In this document: positions 55,231-63,165 of the stretch, in pieces
How positions within the stretch are numbered: the first letter of the stretch is position 1
How the letters are laid out: the number at the start of each line of letters is the position of its first letter
Source of the DNA: Rhizobium sullae
GTDB lineage: Bacteria > Pseudomonadota > Alphaproteobacteria > Rhizobiales > Rhizobiaceae
Direction of reading: 5' to 3'
Assembly (NCBI RefSeq): GCF_900169785.1
Contig: NZ_FWER01000008.1
Coordinates: 1 to 64,000 of the forward strand
DNA length: 64,000 bases
Program-made: the position numbers and the translations under genes
Notes under the pieces: model-generated
What the model saw: only the letters and a program-made list of their open reading frames with translations
What the model was told of the DNA's origin: nothing
Databases searched by the model: none

Positions 55231-55491
55231 ATGATGGAACCAAGCCTCAATGACATCGACGATATGATCGTCCACGAAAAGATGCAGGCGGCTCTGGAGT
55301 ACCACAACGAAGCCTGGGCCGACGGTATGGCTGATGGTATCGAGCCAGAGATCATTGCCGATACGGCAATCGTTCAAGCGTTGCGCGAAACGATCCGCCG
55401 TCATGGCGAAAAGGGCGCAGAGGCACTGCTTGATTCGTTGCGTGAACGTATGTTGGGTGGCGAATTTTCTCCGAACCGCACCCTGCAATAA
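55231..55491 (+). CDS. Small acidic protein of unknown function
   Basis: This 86-residue acidic helical protein runs MMEPSLNDIDDMIVHEKMQA and continues through EYHNEAWADGMADGIEPEII to RETIRRHGEKGAEALLDSL. It has no signal peptide or Cys. It resembles conserved hypothetical proteins of Rhizobiaceae; I know no function. ATG 55231 follows GAGGAAGAA at good spacing; ATG 55213 in the same frame would add six residues. It is 11 bp upstream of the next exported protein gene, so probably co-transcribed. Confidence 0.7.
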   Translation: MMEPSLNDIDDMIVHEKMQAALEYHNEAWADGMADGIEPEIIADTAIVQALRETIRRHGEKGAEALLDSLRERMLGGEFSPNRTLQ

Positions 55492-55502
55492 TAGAGAGTC
55501 CC

Positions 55503-56252
55503 ATGCGTACCGGTAAGGACACCGTATCGCGGCCTTCGATCGCGCCGCTCCTCCTCGCTGTTTGTTTCAGCGCCGGCATTCTGGCGGCTCCTTCGGCAAA
55601 TGCTCTTTCTGAACTGCAGAAGATTCCGGGCCAAGCCGATCCGCAGGCGGCCGATCAGGAAAACCCCGAGCAGTCCCAGACACCGCCTTCCACGTCCCCC
55701 GGCGTGCCGATGCCGGATCCCCTCGTCAACAAGGACAGCAGCCAAAGCGCGGACACGACACCCGGCGCCATCGACGATTCGAAGCCGGTCGACGTGATCT
55801 ACGACATCAGCAAGGTGCCGGAACCCGTGCGCCGCATGCGCGAGCAGATCGTGGAAGCCGCCGCGTCCGGCGATCTGGAACGCCTGCGACCGCTCTTCGG
55901 CACTGGTGCCGAGCAGACGCAGGTGACAGTGGGCGAGCCGACAGACGACCCGATCGGCACGCTGAAAGACCTTTCGGGCGATCCAGACGGCGACGAGATC
56001 CTTGCTATCATGCTCGACGTGATCTCGACCGGCCTCGTGCATGTCGGCGCAGGCACGCCGGACGAGATGTATGTTTGGCCTTATTTCGCCGAGAAGGACC
56101 TCAAGACGCTGACGCCGCCGGAGCGGGTGGAACTGCTGCGCATCGTTACCGCGGGCGATCTTTCCGACATGCAGGAATTCGGAGGCTACAACTTCTATCG
56201 TCTCGGCATCACGCCTGCTGGCAAATGGAAGTTCTTCACCGCCGGCGACTGA
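55503..56252 (+). CDS. Conserved exported protein of unknown function
   Basis: This 249-residue protein has a signal peptide (SIAPLLLAVCFSAGILAAPS, cleaved near ANA). A Pro/Gln/Asp-rich linker covers residues about 40-95. The folded domain has KVPEPVRRMREQIVEAAASG, DLERLRPLFGTG, DEMYVWPYFAEKDLKTLTP and a C-terminal YNFYRLGITPAGKWKFFTAG. The final pattern resembles rhizobial conserved periplasmic proteins without assigned function. It lies between the small acidic protein and ygfZ. Confidence 0.75.
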   Translation: MRTGKDTVSRPSIAPLLLAVCFSAGILAAPSANALSELQKIPGQADPQAADQENPEQSQTPPSTSPGVPMPDPLVNKDSSQSADTTPGAIDDSKPVDVIYDISKVPEPVRRMREQIVEAAASGDLERLRPLFGTGAEQTQVTVGEPTDDPIGTLKDLSGDPDGDEILAIMLDVISTGLVHVGAGTPDEMYVWPYFAEKDLKTLTPPERVELLRIVTAGDLSDMQEFGGYNFYRLGITPAGKWKFFTAGD

Positions 56253-56330
56253 CTTCAACCTTTCAATCCCGCTTGCAGCAGGTGCACGGAAGACCTACTT
56301 CTGAGCGATAACGAACGCACAGGTTTCGCC

Positions 56331-57170
56331 ATGCCAGCCGTCTTTCTGAACGATCGCGCGCTTATCCGCGTCTGCGGCGCCGACGCCGAATCCTTCCTGC
56401 ACAATCTCATTACGACCGACATCATCTCGCTTTCCGCGAGCGAAGCGCGGCCGGGTGCACTGCTGACGCCGCAGGGAAAGATCCTGTTCGACTTCATGAT
56501 CTGGCGCGACGGCACCGATTTCGTCATCGAGACGGACGCGGGGCAGCGGGAAGCGCTCGTGAAGCGGCTTACCATGTACAAGCTGCGTGCCGCTGTGACA
56601 CTTGAGGTAGTCGAAGAGCCTGGCGTTACCGTTTCTTGGGACGAAGACACCGCCGAAGGCGTGGCCGACAGCCGCTTTGCGAAGGCCGGGGTGGTGCTTC
56701 TGCGCCGCGGCGGCAATCACGGCGCGGCGGATGCCGCACTTTACGATGCGTTGCGCGCTGCGCACGGCGTTGCGATTTCCGGTGCGGATTTCGCCCTGCA
56801 GGACGCGTTTCCGCATGACGTGCTGCTGGATCTGAACGGCGGGCTTTCCTTCAGGAAGGGATGCTATGTCGGTCAGGAAGTGGTTTCCCGCATGCAGCAT
56901 CGCGGCACCGCGCGGCGGCGTGTCGTATCGGTCAGCGCGGATGCTGATCTTCCGGCAACAGGGACCGAAATCACCGCGACCGGAAAGCCGGTCGGCACTT
57001 TGGGCACGGTCGCCGGCAGAAATGGACTTGCGATCGTCCGCATCGATCGCGTTGGCGAAGCGATCGCAAATGGCACTCCGCTCTTGGCGGGAGAGACGAC
57101 AGTTTCGCTGACGCTGCCGCCCTGGTCCGGCCTCACCTTCCCTGCCAGCACCGACGAGGCGAGCGCGTGA
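56331..57170 (+). CDS. ygfZ: YgfZ-like folate-binding protein
   Basis: This 279-residue GcvT-fold protein is needed for certain Fe-S enzymes through folate. The signature KGCYVGQEVVSRMQHRGTAR, with its conserved Cys, lies near residue 180. The N terminus has RALIRVCGADAESFLHNLIT and LTPQGKILFDFMIWR. It overlaps the following gene by 4 bp (GTGA) and so is co-translated with an HD-domain nucleotidase-like protein and a phosphatase. Confidence 0.9.
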   Translation: MPAVFLNDRALIRVCGADAESFLHNLITTDIISLSASEARPGALLTPQGKILFDFMIWRDGTDFVIETDAGQREALVKRLTMYKLRAAVTLEVVEEPGVTVSWDEDTAEGVADSRFAKAGVVLLRRGGNHGAADAALYDALRAAHGVAISGADFALQDAFPHDVLLDLNGGLSFRKGCYVGQEVVSRMQHRGTARRRVVSVSADADLPATGTEITATGKPVGTLGTVAGRNGLAIVRIDRVGEAIANGTPLLAGETTVSLTLPPWSGLTFPASTDEASA

Positions 57171-57772
57171 GCAAGGAGCCGCGTGCATGGCAACGCATGC
57201 TTTCCGGCCGGCGCCTCGATCTGCTGGATCCCTCGCCGCTTGATGTCGAACTCAGTGATATCGCCCATGGTCTGGCACGTGTCGCGCGCTGGAACGGCCA
57301 GACCTCCGGGAACCACGCCTTTTCCGTCGCCCAGCACTGCCTCGTCGTCGAGGACATCTTCCGGCGGTTCAACGATGCGACGCCGGACGACTGCATGATG
57401 GCCCTGCTGCACGATGCCCCGGAATATGTGATCGGCGATATGATCTCGCCTTTCAAGGCGGTGGTGGGCGGCGGCTACAAGGTCGTGGAGAGGCGGCTCG
57501 AGGCGGCGGTTCACCTGCGCTTTGGCCTGCCGCCGCATCCTTCGCGGGAACTCAAGGACAAGATCAAGAAGGCCGATACGATCGCCGCCTATTTCGAGGC
57601 GACCTGCCTTGCCGGTTTCACGCCGGTCGAAGCGCAGAAATTCTTCGGCCAGCCGCGTGGCGTCAGCAAGGACATGCTGTTGATCGAGCCGCTTCCGGCG
57701 CTGGAGGCGCAGCGGCTGTTCTGTGAACGCTTCGAAGCGATCGAAACGATGCGTAGGCGCGCGAAACCATGA
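57167..57772 (+). CDS. HD-domain phosphohydrolase (YfbR-like)
   Basis: This 201-residue protein begins with GTG 57167, overlapping the ygfZ stop. The HD motifs are present: first His in FSVAQHCLVV, His-Asp in MALLHDAPEYVIGD and a later Asp in IKKADTIAAYFEA. Length and motif spacing resemble YfbR-type 5'-deoxynucleotidases and related bacterial HD proteins. The true substrate is unknown. The stop overlaps the next start (ATGA). Confidence 0.82.
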   Translation: MSKEPRAWQRMLSGRRLDLLDPSPLDVELSDIAHGLARVARWNGQTSGNHAFSVAQHCLVVEDIFRRFNDATPDDCMMALLHDAPEYVIGDMISPFKAVVGGGYKVVERRLEAAVHLRFGLPPHPSRELKDKIKKADTIAAYFEATCLAGFTPVEAQKFFGQPRGVSKDMLLIEPLPALEAQRLFCERFEAIETMRRRAKP

Positions 57773-58299
57773 CAAGGATCGTCGTTTCACCGCTTTCGCG
57801 GATCGCCGAAATGGCGGTGCGCTACGGGGCGCGGGAGATGATCAGCCTGATGGCGAAGGAACAGGCCTTTCACCGTCCGGGCGTGATTGCTGCCGACCGT
57901 CATCTGCTGTTGCACATGAACGACATCGCCTTCAAGGGAACGGGAAACTTGGTTGCGCCCGAGGAGGCGCATGTGCGCCAGCTGATCGACTTCGCCGCCG
58001 CCTGGGATCAACGCTCGCCTTTGCTCATCCATTGCTGGATGGGGGTTTCGCGCTCCCCCGCAGCCGCCCTGATCGCGGCGCTTTCGCTTGCGCCGGACCA
58101 GGACGAGATTGCGCTGGCAAGGTGCCTGCGCAGCGCCTCGCCCTATGCGACGCCCAATGCGCGCATCGTCGAGATCGGCGATGTGCTTCTTCAGAGAAAG
58201 GGCCGTCTGGTGGAGGCCGTCCGGGCCATCGGACGTGGCGCGGATACCGACGGCAATGCGCCTTTCGTGCTGCCGTTCGCCGCGGAATTCGCCGGTTGA
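57769..58299 (+). CDS. Protein tyrosine phosphatase-like protein
   Basis: This 176-residue protein has the CX5R phosphatase loop LLIHCWMGVSRSPAAALIAA near residue 86, giving His-Cys-x5-Arg-Ser. A potential general-acid Asp lies in LHMNDIAFKG. The fold type is dual-specificity/tyrosine phosphatase. It may act on phosphoprotein, nucleotide or phosphoinositol substrates. It is coupled to the HD protein gene by ATGA overlap, and MscS follows 32 bp later. Confidence 0.82.
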   Translation: MTRIVVSPLSRIAEMAVRYGAREMISLMAKEQAFHRPGVIAADRHLLLHMNDIAFKGTGNLVAPEEAHVRQLIDFAAAWDQRSPLLIHCWMGVSRSPAAALIAALSLAPDQDEIALARCLRSASPYATPNARIVEIGDVLLQRKGRLVEAVRAIGRGADTDGNAPFVLPFAAEFAG

Positions 58300-58331
58300 C
58301 GCTTCTGCCGCCTGCCCCATCTAGCCTTGGC

Positions 58332-59228
58332 ATGGAGCAGGCAACCGACGTCATCGCGGCAACCCGAACGGCACTCAACGAAGCAAGCGCGCTGGCCGTG
58401 CAATACTCATTCTCGATCCTCGGGGCGATCATCCTTCTGATCGGCGGCTGGCTCATGGCGCGTTTCGTGAGCCGTTGGGCCTATGAAGGCATGTCGCGGG
58501 TGCGCGGCATCGACGAAACGTTGGTGCGTTTCTTCACAAATGTGTTGCGCTATGCATTGCTGATCCTCGTTTTTGTCACGGTTCTTGCCCAGTTCGGCGT
58601 TCAGACTGCGTCGATCATCGCCGCTCTTGGTGCTGCGGGCCTGGCGATCGGACTTGCGCTGCAGGGCACGCTGCAGAATATCGCGGCGGGCATCATGCTG
58701 CTCATCCTGCGCCCCTTCCGGGTTGGCGAGTATATCGAGACGAGCAGCGTCTCGGGCACGGTGCGCGAGATCGGTCTCTTCGCCACGGAGTTCAAGACGG
58801 GTGACGGGCTCTATCGCCTCGCGCCCAATTCGATCCTCTGGAACACGCCGATCACCAATTACAGCCGGGAACCGACGCGCCAGAACGAGTTGAAGATAAG
58901 CCTTGCCTACGAAGACGATGCCGATGTGGCCATGGAGCGATTGCTCGGCTTTGCCAAAGCCGATCCGCGCGTGCTGAAAACGCCAGTACCGGCCGTCTTC
59001 ATCGACAGCATGAGCGGCGCCACGATTGGTCTCACCCTGCGCTATTGGGCCAAGACCGGAGACTGGTGGGGCGTGAGCCGCGACATGATCAAGCGCGCCA
59101 AGCTTGCGATCGATGAGGCCGGGCATCTCATTCCTCCATCCGGCGCTGAAGCGCAGCCCGGACCGGCCGCCGCCGATGCCGAAATGACAGCAGACGAGCC
59201 AAAAATGCGAGAACGGAAAAGCCGGTAG
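58332..59228 (+). CDS. mscS: Small-conductance mechanosensitive channel (MscS family)
   Basis: This 298-residue inner-membrane channel opens under tension to release solutes. It has three membrane helices, the third being the pore helix AAGLAIGLALQGTLQNIAAG, followed by MLLILRPFRVGEYIE. The beta domain has YRLAPNSILWNTPITNYSRE and the C-terminal alpha/beta domain is present, with a Glu/Ala-rich tail. ATG 58332 is the start. The frame is open further upstream, but there it overlaps the phosphatase gene and looks non-coding. Confidence 0.92.
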   Translation: MEQATDVIAATRTALNEASALAVQYSFSILGAIILLIGGWLMARFVSRWAYEGMSRVRGIDETLVRFFTNVLRYALLILVFVTVLAQFGVQTASIIAALGAAGLAIGLALQGTLQNIAAGIMLLILRPFRVGEYIETSSVSGTVREIGLFATEFKTGDGLYRLAPNSILWNTPITNYSREPTRQNELKISLAYEDDADVAMERLLGFAKADPRVLKTPVPAVFIDSMSGATIGLTLRYWAKTGDWWGVSRDMIKRAKLAIDEAGHLIPPSGAEAQPGPAAADAEMTADEPKMRERKSR

Positions 59229-59288
59229 GCCACTGGCGCACGGAACGTTTTGACTCGCCATCGGTTAACTTCCCAAGGAGACTGACCG

Positions 59289-59864
59289 ATGCCGCTGCCG
59301 AACTACCGCGATACGTTTCTGCAGTGCCTGGAAACCCTGAAGGGTCTTACCGGGCGGTCGGAGGACTATGCCCGTTTCCGCTGGCAGGCGATCTATCTGA
59401 CGCGCGGCCGCTTTTCCTATTTCTTCCGCGGCGCGTCCGACGGCCAAACGGCCGGCTTTTCCGGCCAGCAGATCGATCTGACGAACGGCGAAATCACCAT
59501 CATTCCCGCCCGCTCCGCCGGTCTCTACGGAGCAACTTTCGGGCTTAACGAGGCGATTACGGCGTATGGCGGTCCGGCGAAGTCTGTCATCGATGTTGCG
59601 CATGCCTTCAATGAGGCAAGCGAGATGAGCTACCAGCCGGAGTTCTTTTATGTGCGGATGGACCTGCTTCACAGTGCCAACGACAGCCGGATGGGCCGTG
59701 CGGAGAATCCGCGTCTTCGGGAAAATACCAATCTGATCTTCGTCGGCCTCGAGGACCAGATAACGGCCGATTTGCTGGAGGAGAGCGATATCGCCCGCTG
59801 GGTTGCGCAGGAAAAGCCTATGGCTTCGACGGACTGGTACGCCGAGCGTTTCTACTACAGTTGA
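59289..59864 (+). CDS. Conserved protein of unknown function (191 aa)
   Basis: This is a soluble 191-residue protein without signal peptide. It begins MPLPNYRDTFLQCLETLKGL and contains SEDYARFRWQAIYLTRGRFS, DLTNGEITIIPARSAGLYG and a C-terminal DIARWVAQEKPMASTDWYAE. A CCAAGGAGACTGACC ribosome site precedes it. I do not recognise the family. It follows mscS and is convergent with sodC, whose terminator overlaps its stop codon. Confidence 0.72.
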   Translation: MPLPNYRDTFLQCLETLKGLTGRSEDYARFRWQAIYLTRGRFSYFFRGASDGQTAGFSGQQIDLTNGEITIIPARSAGLYGATFGLNEAITAYGGPAKSVIDVAHAFNEASEMSYQPEFFYVRMDLLHSANDSRMGRAENPRLRENTNLIFVGLEDQITADLLEESDIARWVAQEKPMASTDWYAERFYYS

Positions 59865-59884
59865 AAAAGGCGGTCTCAGCCGCC
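59864..59884 (-). terminator. Rho-independent terminator of sodC
   Basis: Minus strand: GGCGG-ctgaga-CCGCC followed by TTTTTC, 8 bp after the sodC stop. It also sits directly at the stop codon of the convergent 191-residue gene. Confidence 0.65.
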
Positions 59885-59891
59885 CTCACTG

Positions 59892-60407
59892 TCATTCGAC
59901 AACACCGCAAGCGAGCCTTGCGCCCGCATCGCCCGCCGGCTGGCTGCGATAATCGTCCGAATTCGCATGGATCATCAGCGCGCGGCCGCGAATGCCATCC
60001 TTCTTATCATCGAGCGACACCATGCCGTCAAAGACCTGCGCGCGCAGGACGCCATCCTGGCCGACATGCTGGTTCGGCATGTCACCGGCGTGCGGACCCT
60101 TGGCGGTCAGCATGCCGTGCTCGGCCTGCGTCGGATTGAAATGCTTGCCAGCCGATTCATGATGGGTGGCCGCGTCGCATTTGCCGACTTCGTGGACGTG
60201 AAAACCCACCCACCTGTTTGCCGGAAGTCCAGAGACTTCGAGTTCGATCAACACGCCGCCATTTGCCGCAGCCGTCAGCATCGCACGGCCGTTCTCCTTG
60301 CCGTCTTCGCCGACAAAATTTGCAACCGCTGTCTGCTTATCCTGCGCAAATGCCATCGACGCTGATGCGGCAACTGCGAATACCGCAATCGTGACTATCC
60401 TTGCCAT
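59892..60407 (-). CDS. sodC: Periplasmic Cu/Zn superoxide dismutase
   Basis: This 171-residue enzyme has a signal peptide (ARIVTIAVFAVAASASMAFA, then QD). Metal ligands are seen in WVGFHVHEVGKC (copper His), ATHHESAGKHFNP (zinc His), PNQHVGQDG and RALMIHANSDDY (copper His). Two Cys (GKC, LAC) form the family disulfide. It detoxifies superoxide in the periplasm. ATG 60407 follows GGAAGGAAT; the frame extends five codons upstream. A terminator follows. Confidence 0.94.
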   Translation of the reverse strand: MARIVTIAVFAVAASASMAFAQDKQTAVANFVGEDGKENGRAMLTAAANGGVLIELEVSGLPANRWVGFHVHEVGKCDAATHHESAGKHFNPTQAEHGMLTAKGPHAGDMPNQHVGQDGVLRAQVFDGMVSLDDKKDGIRGRALMIHANSDDYRSQPAGDAGARLACGVVE

Positions 60408-60484
60408 CGCGATTCCTTCCATTTTTGGGAGCTTATTGTTCCCAACGCCTCATGGAGGAAGGTGTTCCTGCCGCAGATCAGGCA

Positions 60485-60512
60485 AACAAAAAGCCGGCCA
60501 CGCGGGTCGGCT
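60485..60512 (-). terminator. Rho-independent terminator of EF-hand gene
   Basis: Minus strand: AAGCCGACC-(5)-GGCCGGCTT, a 9-bp stem with one mismatch, followed by TTTGTTTGCC, 20 bp after the EF-hand gene. Confidence 0.65.
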
Positions 60513-60532
60513 TCAATTGCCGCAGGTCAGGA

Positions 60533-60865
60533 TCAGGACGCAATATCGAGGTCGTACTGGCCGTATGTATTGCGGTAGAGTTCGAAGGCATGATCATCGG
60601 CCTGACCTGCCGTATCCTGAGAATTCGAAGCAACGCTCCCGGCGTCGCGGTCGCCTAGACCGATCATGAGTGCAAGAGCATTGTCGCCAGCCTTGGAGCG
60701 CGACTGGCGTTCCGCGTCGTCTTCGCCGAACTGCTTGAGAATGCCGGGCTTTTCATCAGCTGCACGCTCCCCGCGGCTCAACACGCCGTCGCCATTCGCG
60801 TCCAGCCGCGAAAGGGTTGCCAAATAGGCATAGGATGTTTCTGAAACAGATGAAACTTGAGTCAT
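60533..60865 (-). CDS. Small EF-hand calcium-binding protein
   Basis: This 110-residue protein has one canonical EF-hand loop, DANGDGVLSRGE (positions 1, 3, 5 and 12 are Asp, Asn, Asp, Glu), near residue 22. The middle is acidic and polar (FGEDDAERQSRSKAGDNALA) and the C terminus is FELYRNTYGQYDLDIAS. No signal peptide is seen; the N terminus MTQVSSVSETSYAYLATLSR is polar. ATG 60865 has a CGGAGG site. Its role is unknown; calcium sensing is inferred only from the loop. It is divergent from the PAS-GGDEF-EAL gene. Confidence 0.72.
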   Translation of the reverse strand: MTQVSSVSETSYAYLATLSRLDANGDGVLSRGERAADEKPGILKQFGEDDAERQSRSKAGDNALALMIGLGDRDAGSVASNSQDTAGQADDHAFELYRNTYGQYDLDIAS

Positions 60866-61282
60866 ACAAACCTCCGTACACCGCCTTTTGCCGGTGATGT
60901 CTGTACGCAATACGATAGGAAACAATCAAAACTGACTCGGTGGATAAACTGATTTGCGAGTCGGGTCAATAAGCTGTTAACTTCTCAGTAACCAAGATTG
61001 ACAAAGCCTTTATACGAGATTTGCTGCCTTGCATCCAACGCGTGCGCATGGCATGGCATGACATATGCGATTTCCTATATGTTTTGCAGGCAACCGATTG
61101 TTAATTCGGCTAACAAATAATGATTGCAACGGGTTGCCGCAGCAGGACCGGTCATTTCCGGCATTGTTTAAATCGATTATTTCAAAGATTTTCAGAAAGG
61201 CCTTTGCATGCGCGGTGCAAAGCGCAGCGCTTCCTGCCCAGACTTGAGGTGATGGGGCCTGCGATGAGTTGCAGCGGTCTGC
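60866..61282. other. 417-bp divergent regulatory gap
   Basis: No gene is supported here. It should carry the promoters of the EF-hand gene (minus) and the PAS-GGDEF-EAL gene (plus). It contains a CtrA-like motif (60977-60991) and a TTGTTA-(7)-TAACAA inverted repeat at 61099-61117, both AT-rich. Confidence 0.45.
60977..60991. promoter_or_regulatory. CtrA-like box (TTAA-N7-GTAA)
   Basis: TTAACTTCTCAGTAA differs by one base from TTAA-N7-TTAA, the alphaproteobacterial CtrA motif. It lies between the EF-hand gene and the c-di-GMP gene. Only pattern match supports it. Confidence 0.28.
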
Positions 61283-63094
61283 ATGCAGGATATTACCCTC
61301 ATGGATGCTGAAACGCTCTTTTGGCAGCAATGCACCCAAGCCGTAAATGAAGACGGTTCTGTCGATGCGCAGCGCCTGATGGCGCTTGTCATCGAGACCT
61401 ATCGAAGCCATGGCCGCGGGCGGGCCCTTTTCGCACTCGTGCTCGACAACCTGCCGCTGGGTCTCAGCGTCTTCGATTCGGCACAACGCCTGACCCTTTG
61501 CAACGGTCGATTCCGTCAGATCTTCGGTTTCTCCGACGATCAGGCAGTCCCCGGCGTTCCTGTGCAGGCTCTCAGCACCAATATCCACGGAAAGGAGAGG
61601 AAGGTGGCCCGATCCGCGTTCCGCTCCAAAGATGAGCGTACCGCGCCGCCCGGCCAAGGGAAAATCCGCCGGCGCGAATGGCTGATGGACGACGGCCGCG
61701 TTATCTTGAGTGTTGTGACCGTCTTGCCGGACGGCAGCAATATCGCGATCCATTCCGATATCACCGAAGAACGAAAGGCAGCCGAGCGGATCGCACATCT
61801 TGCCCATCACGATCCGCTGACCGGGCTGCCGAACCGCATCCGTTTTCGCGAGCAGGTCGATGCTGCCCTTTCCGAGCGTGCGCCGGACGAGCAGATCGCG
61901 CTCGTACACCTCAACCTCGACCGATTTAAATCCATCAACAATACGATGGGCGTTTCGACCGGCGACACCATCCTCCGCCAAGTTGCCGAACGCATCCGCG
62001 CATCGGCTGGCAGCGAGAACATGCTGGCCCGCCTCGGCTCCGACGAATTCGCGATCCTTCAACGCGGAAGGCAGCAGCCGTGGAATGTTACCGCGCTTGC
62101 CGACCAGATCCGCCGCGAACTTTCCGAGCCCTTCTTTCGCGGCGACAAGCAGATCGAACTCAGCGTCTCGATGGGAATCGCAGTCGCTCCCGAGGACGGC
62201 GCCGAGACGGACGTGCTGCTCCGCAACGCCGGCGTCGCGCTCTCGCAGGCCAAGGCGGACGGGCGCAAACGCGAGCGCTTCTTCACGAGCGAGATGGCCT
62301 CCCGCATCCAGGCCCGTCACGCGCTCGAAGCCGACCTTCGCCTAGCGCTGCAGAACGACGAATTCGAGTTGCACTACCAGCCGCTCTACGATCTGCGCCA
62401 ACAGCGCATCTGCGGCTTCGAAGCGCTCGTGCGCTGGAACCATCCGACGCGCGGACGCGTGGCGCCGATGGAGTTCATTCCGCTCGCCGAAGAGGTCGGC
62501 CTTGTCGTCGATATCGGGCGCTGGGTCCTGAAAAAAGCGTGCAGCGAAGCAGCGTGCTGGCCGGAAGACATCAAGATCGCCGTCAACGTCTCGGCGATCC
62601 AGTTCACCAGCAGCGATCTGCTGGCCGATGTCGATGAGGCAGTCGCGGAGGCGGCGATATCGCCGGCGCGGCTGGAACTGGAGATTACCGAAAGCGTGCT
62701 GATGGAAAACCTCGGCGATACGCTGCCGATCCTCCATGCCCTGAAAGAGCGCGGCACCAGGATTTCCATGGACGATTTCGGCACCGGCTATTCGTCGCTG
62801 AGCTACCTCAGCAGCTTTCCCTTCGACAAAATCAAGATCGACAAGTCCTTCGTCAGCGGTATAGCCGAAAACAAGGAAGCCTACGCGATCATGCACGCGA
62901 TCATCCTGCTCGGAGATGCGCTCGGCATGCGCGTCACGGTCGAGGGCGTCGAGACGGCCGAGCAGAAGAGCCTGCTCGAAAGCGAGGAATGCGACGAAAT
63001 TCAGGGCTACTATATCAGCCCGCCGGCGCCGGCACCTGATGTCGCTCGCCTGCTTTCGGCATCACGCTCCGGATCCATGGCGAAGGCGAGCTGA
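61283..63094 (+). CDS. PAS-GGDEF-EAL cyclic di-GMP protein, probably phosphodiesterase
   Basis: This 603-residue soluble protein has a short helical N terminus, a PAS domain (VLDNLPLGLSVFDSAQRLTL, about residues 50-165), a GGDEF domain (DPLTGLPNRIRF onward) and an EAL domain. The GGDEF signature is GSDEF (residues 252-256), with no RxxD site. The EAL domain keeps FEALVRWNHPTRG and ITESVLMENLGD, plus MDDFGTGYSSLSYL and KIDKSFVSGI. The reading is an active c-di-GMP phosphodiesterase with a degenerate or regulatory GGDEF part. ATG 61283 or 61301 may be the start. Confidence 0.9.
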   Translation: MQDITLMDAETLFWQQCTQAVNEDGSVDAQRLMALVIETYRSHGRGRALFALVLDNLPLGLSVFDSAQRLTLCNGRFRQIFGFSDDQAVPGVPVQALSTNIHGKERKVARSAFRSKDERTAPPGQGKIRRREWLMDDGRVILSVVTVLPDGSNIAIHSDITEERKAAERIAHLAHHDPLTGLPNRIRFREQVDAALSERAPDEQIALVHLNLDRFKSINNTMGVSTGDTILRQVAERIRASAGSENMLARLGSDEFAILQRGRQQPWNVTALADQIRRELSEPFFRGDKQIELSVSMGIAVAPEDGAETDVLLRNAGVALSQAKADGRKRERFFTSEMASRIQARHALEADLRLALQNDEFELHYQPLYDLRQQRICGFEALVRWNHPTRGRVAPMEFIPLAEEVGLVVDIGRWVLKKACSEAACWPEDIKIAVNVSAIQFTSSDLLADVDEAVAEAAISPARLELEITESVLMENLGDTLPILHALKERGTRISMDDFGTGYSSLSYLSSFPFDKIKIDKSFVSGIAENKEAYAIMHAIILLGDALGMRVTVEGVETAEQKSLLESEECDEIQGYYISPPAPAPDVARLLSASRSGSMAKAS

Positions 63095-63165
63095 GTGCTT
63101 CATTGCGACTCGTGTCCGGAAGCTTTATGCGGTAGCCCAGTTTTTGCGAAATTCCGGTGACACGC

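Noticed and set aside
57723..58331. Upstream extension of the mscS frame
   Set aside because: Overlaps the phosphatase gene in another frame and gives an Arg-rich translation; MscS starts at 58332.
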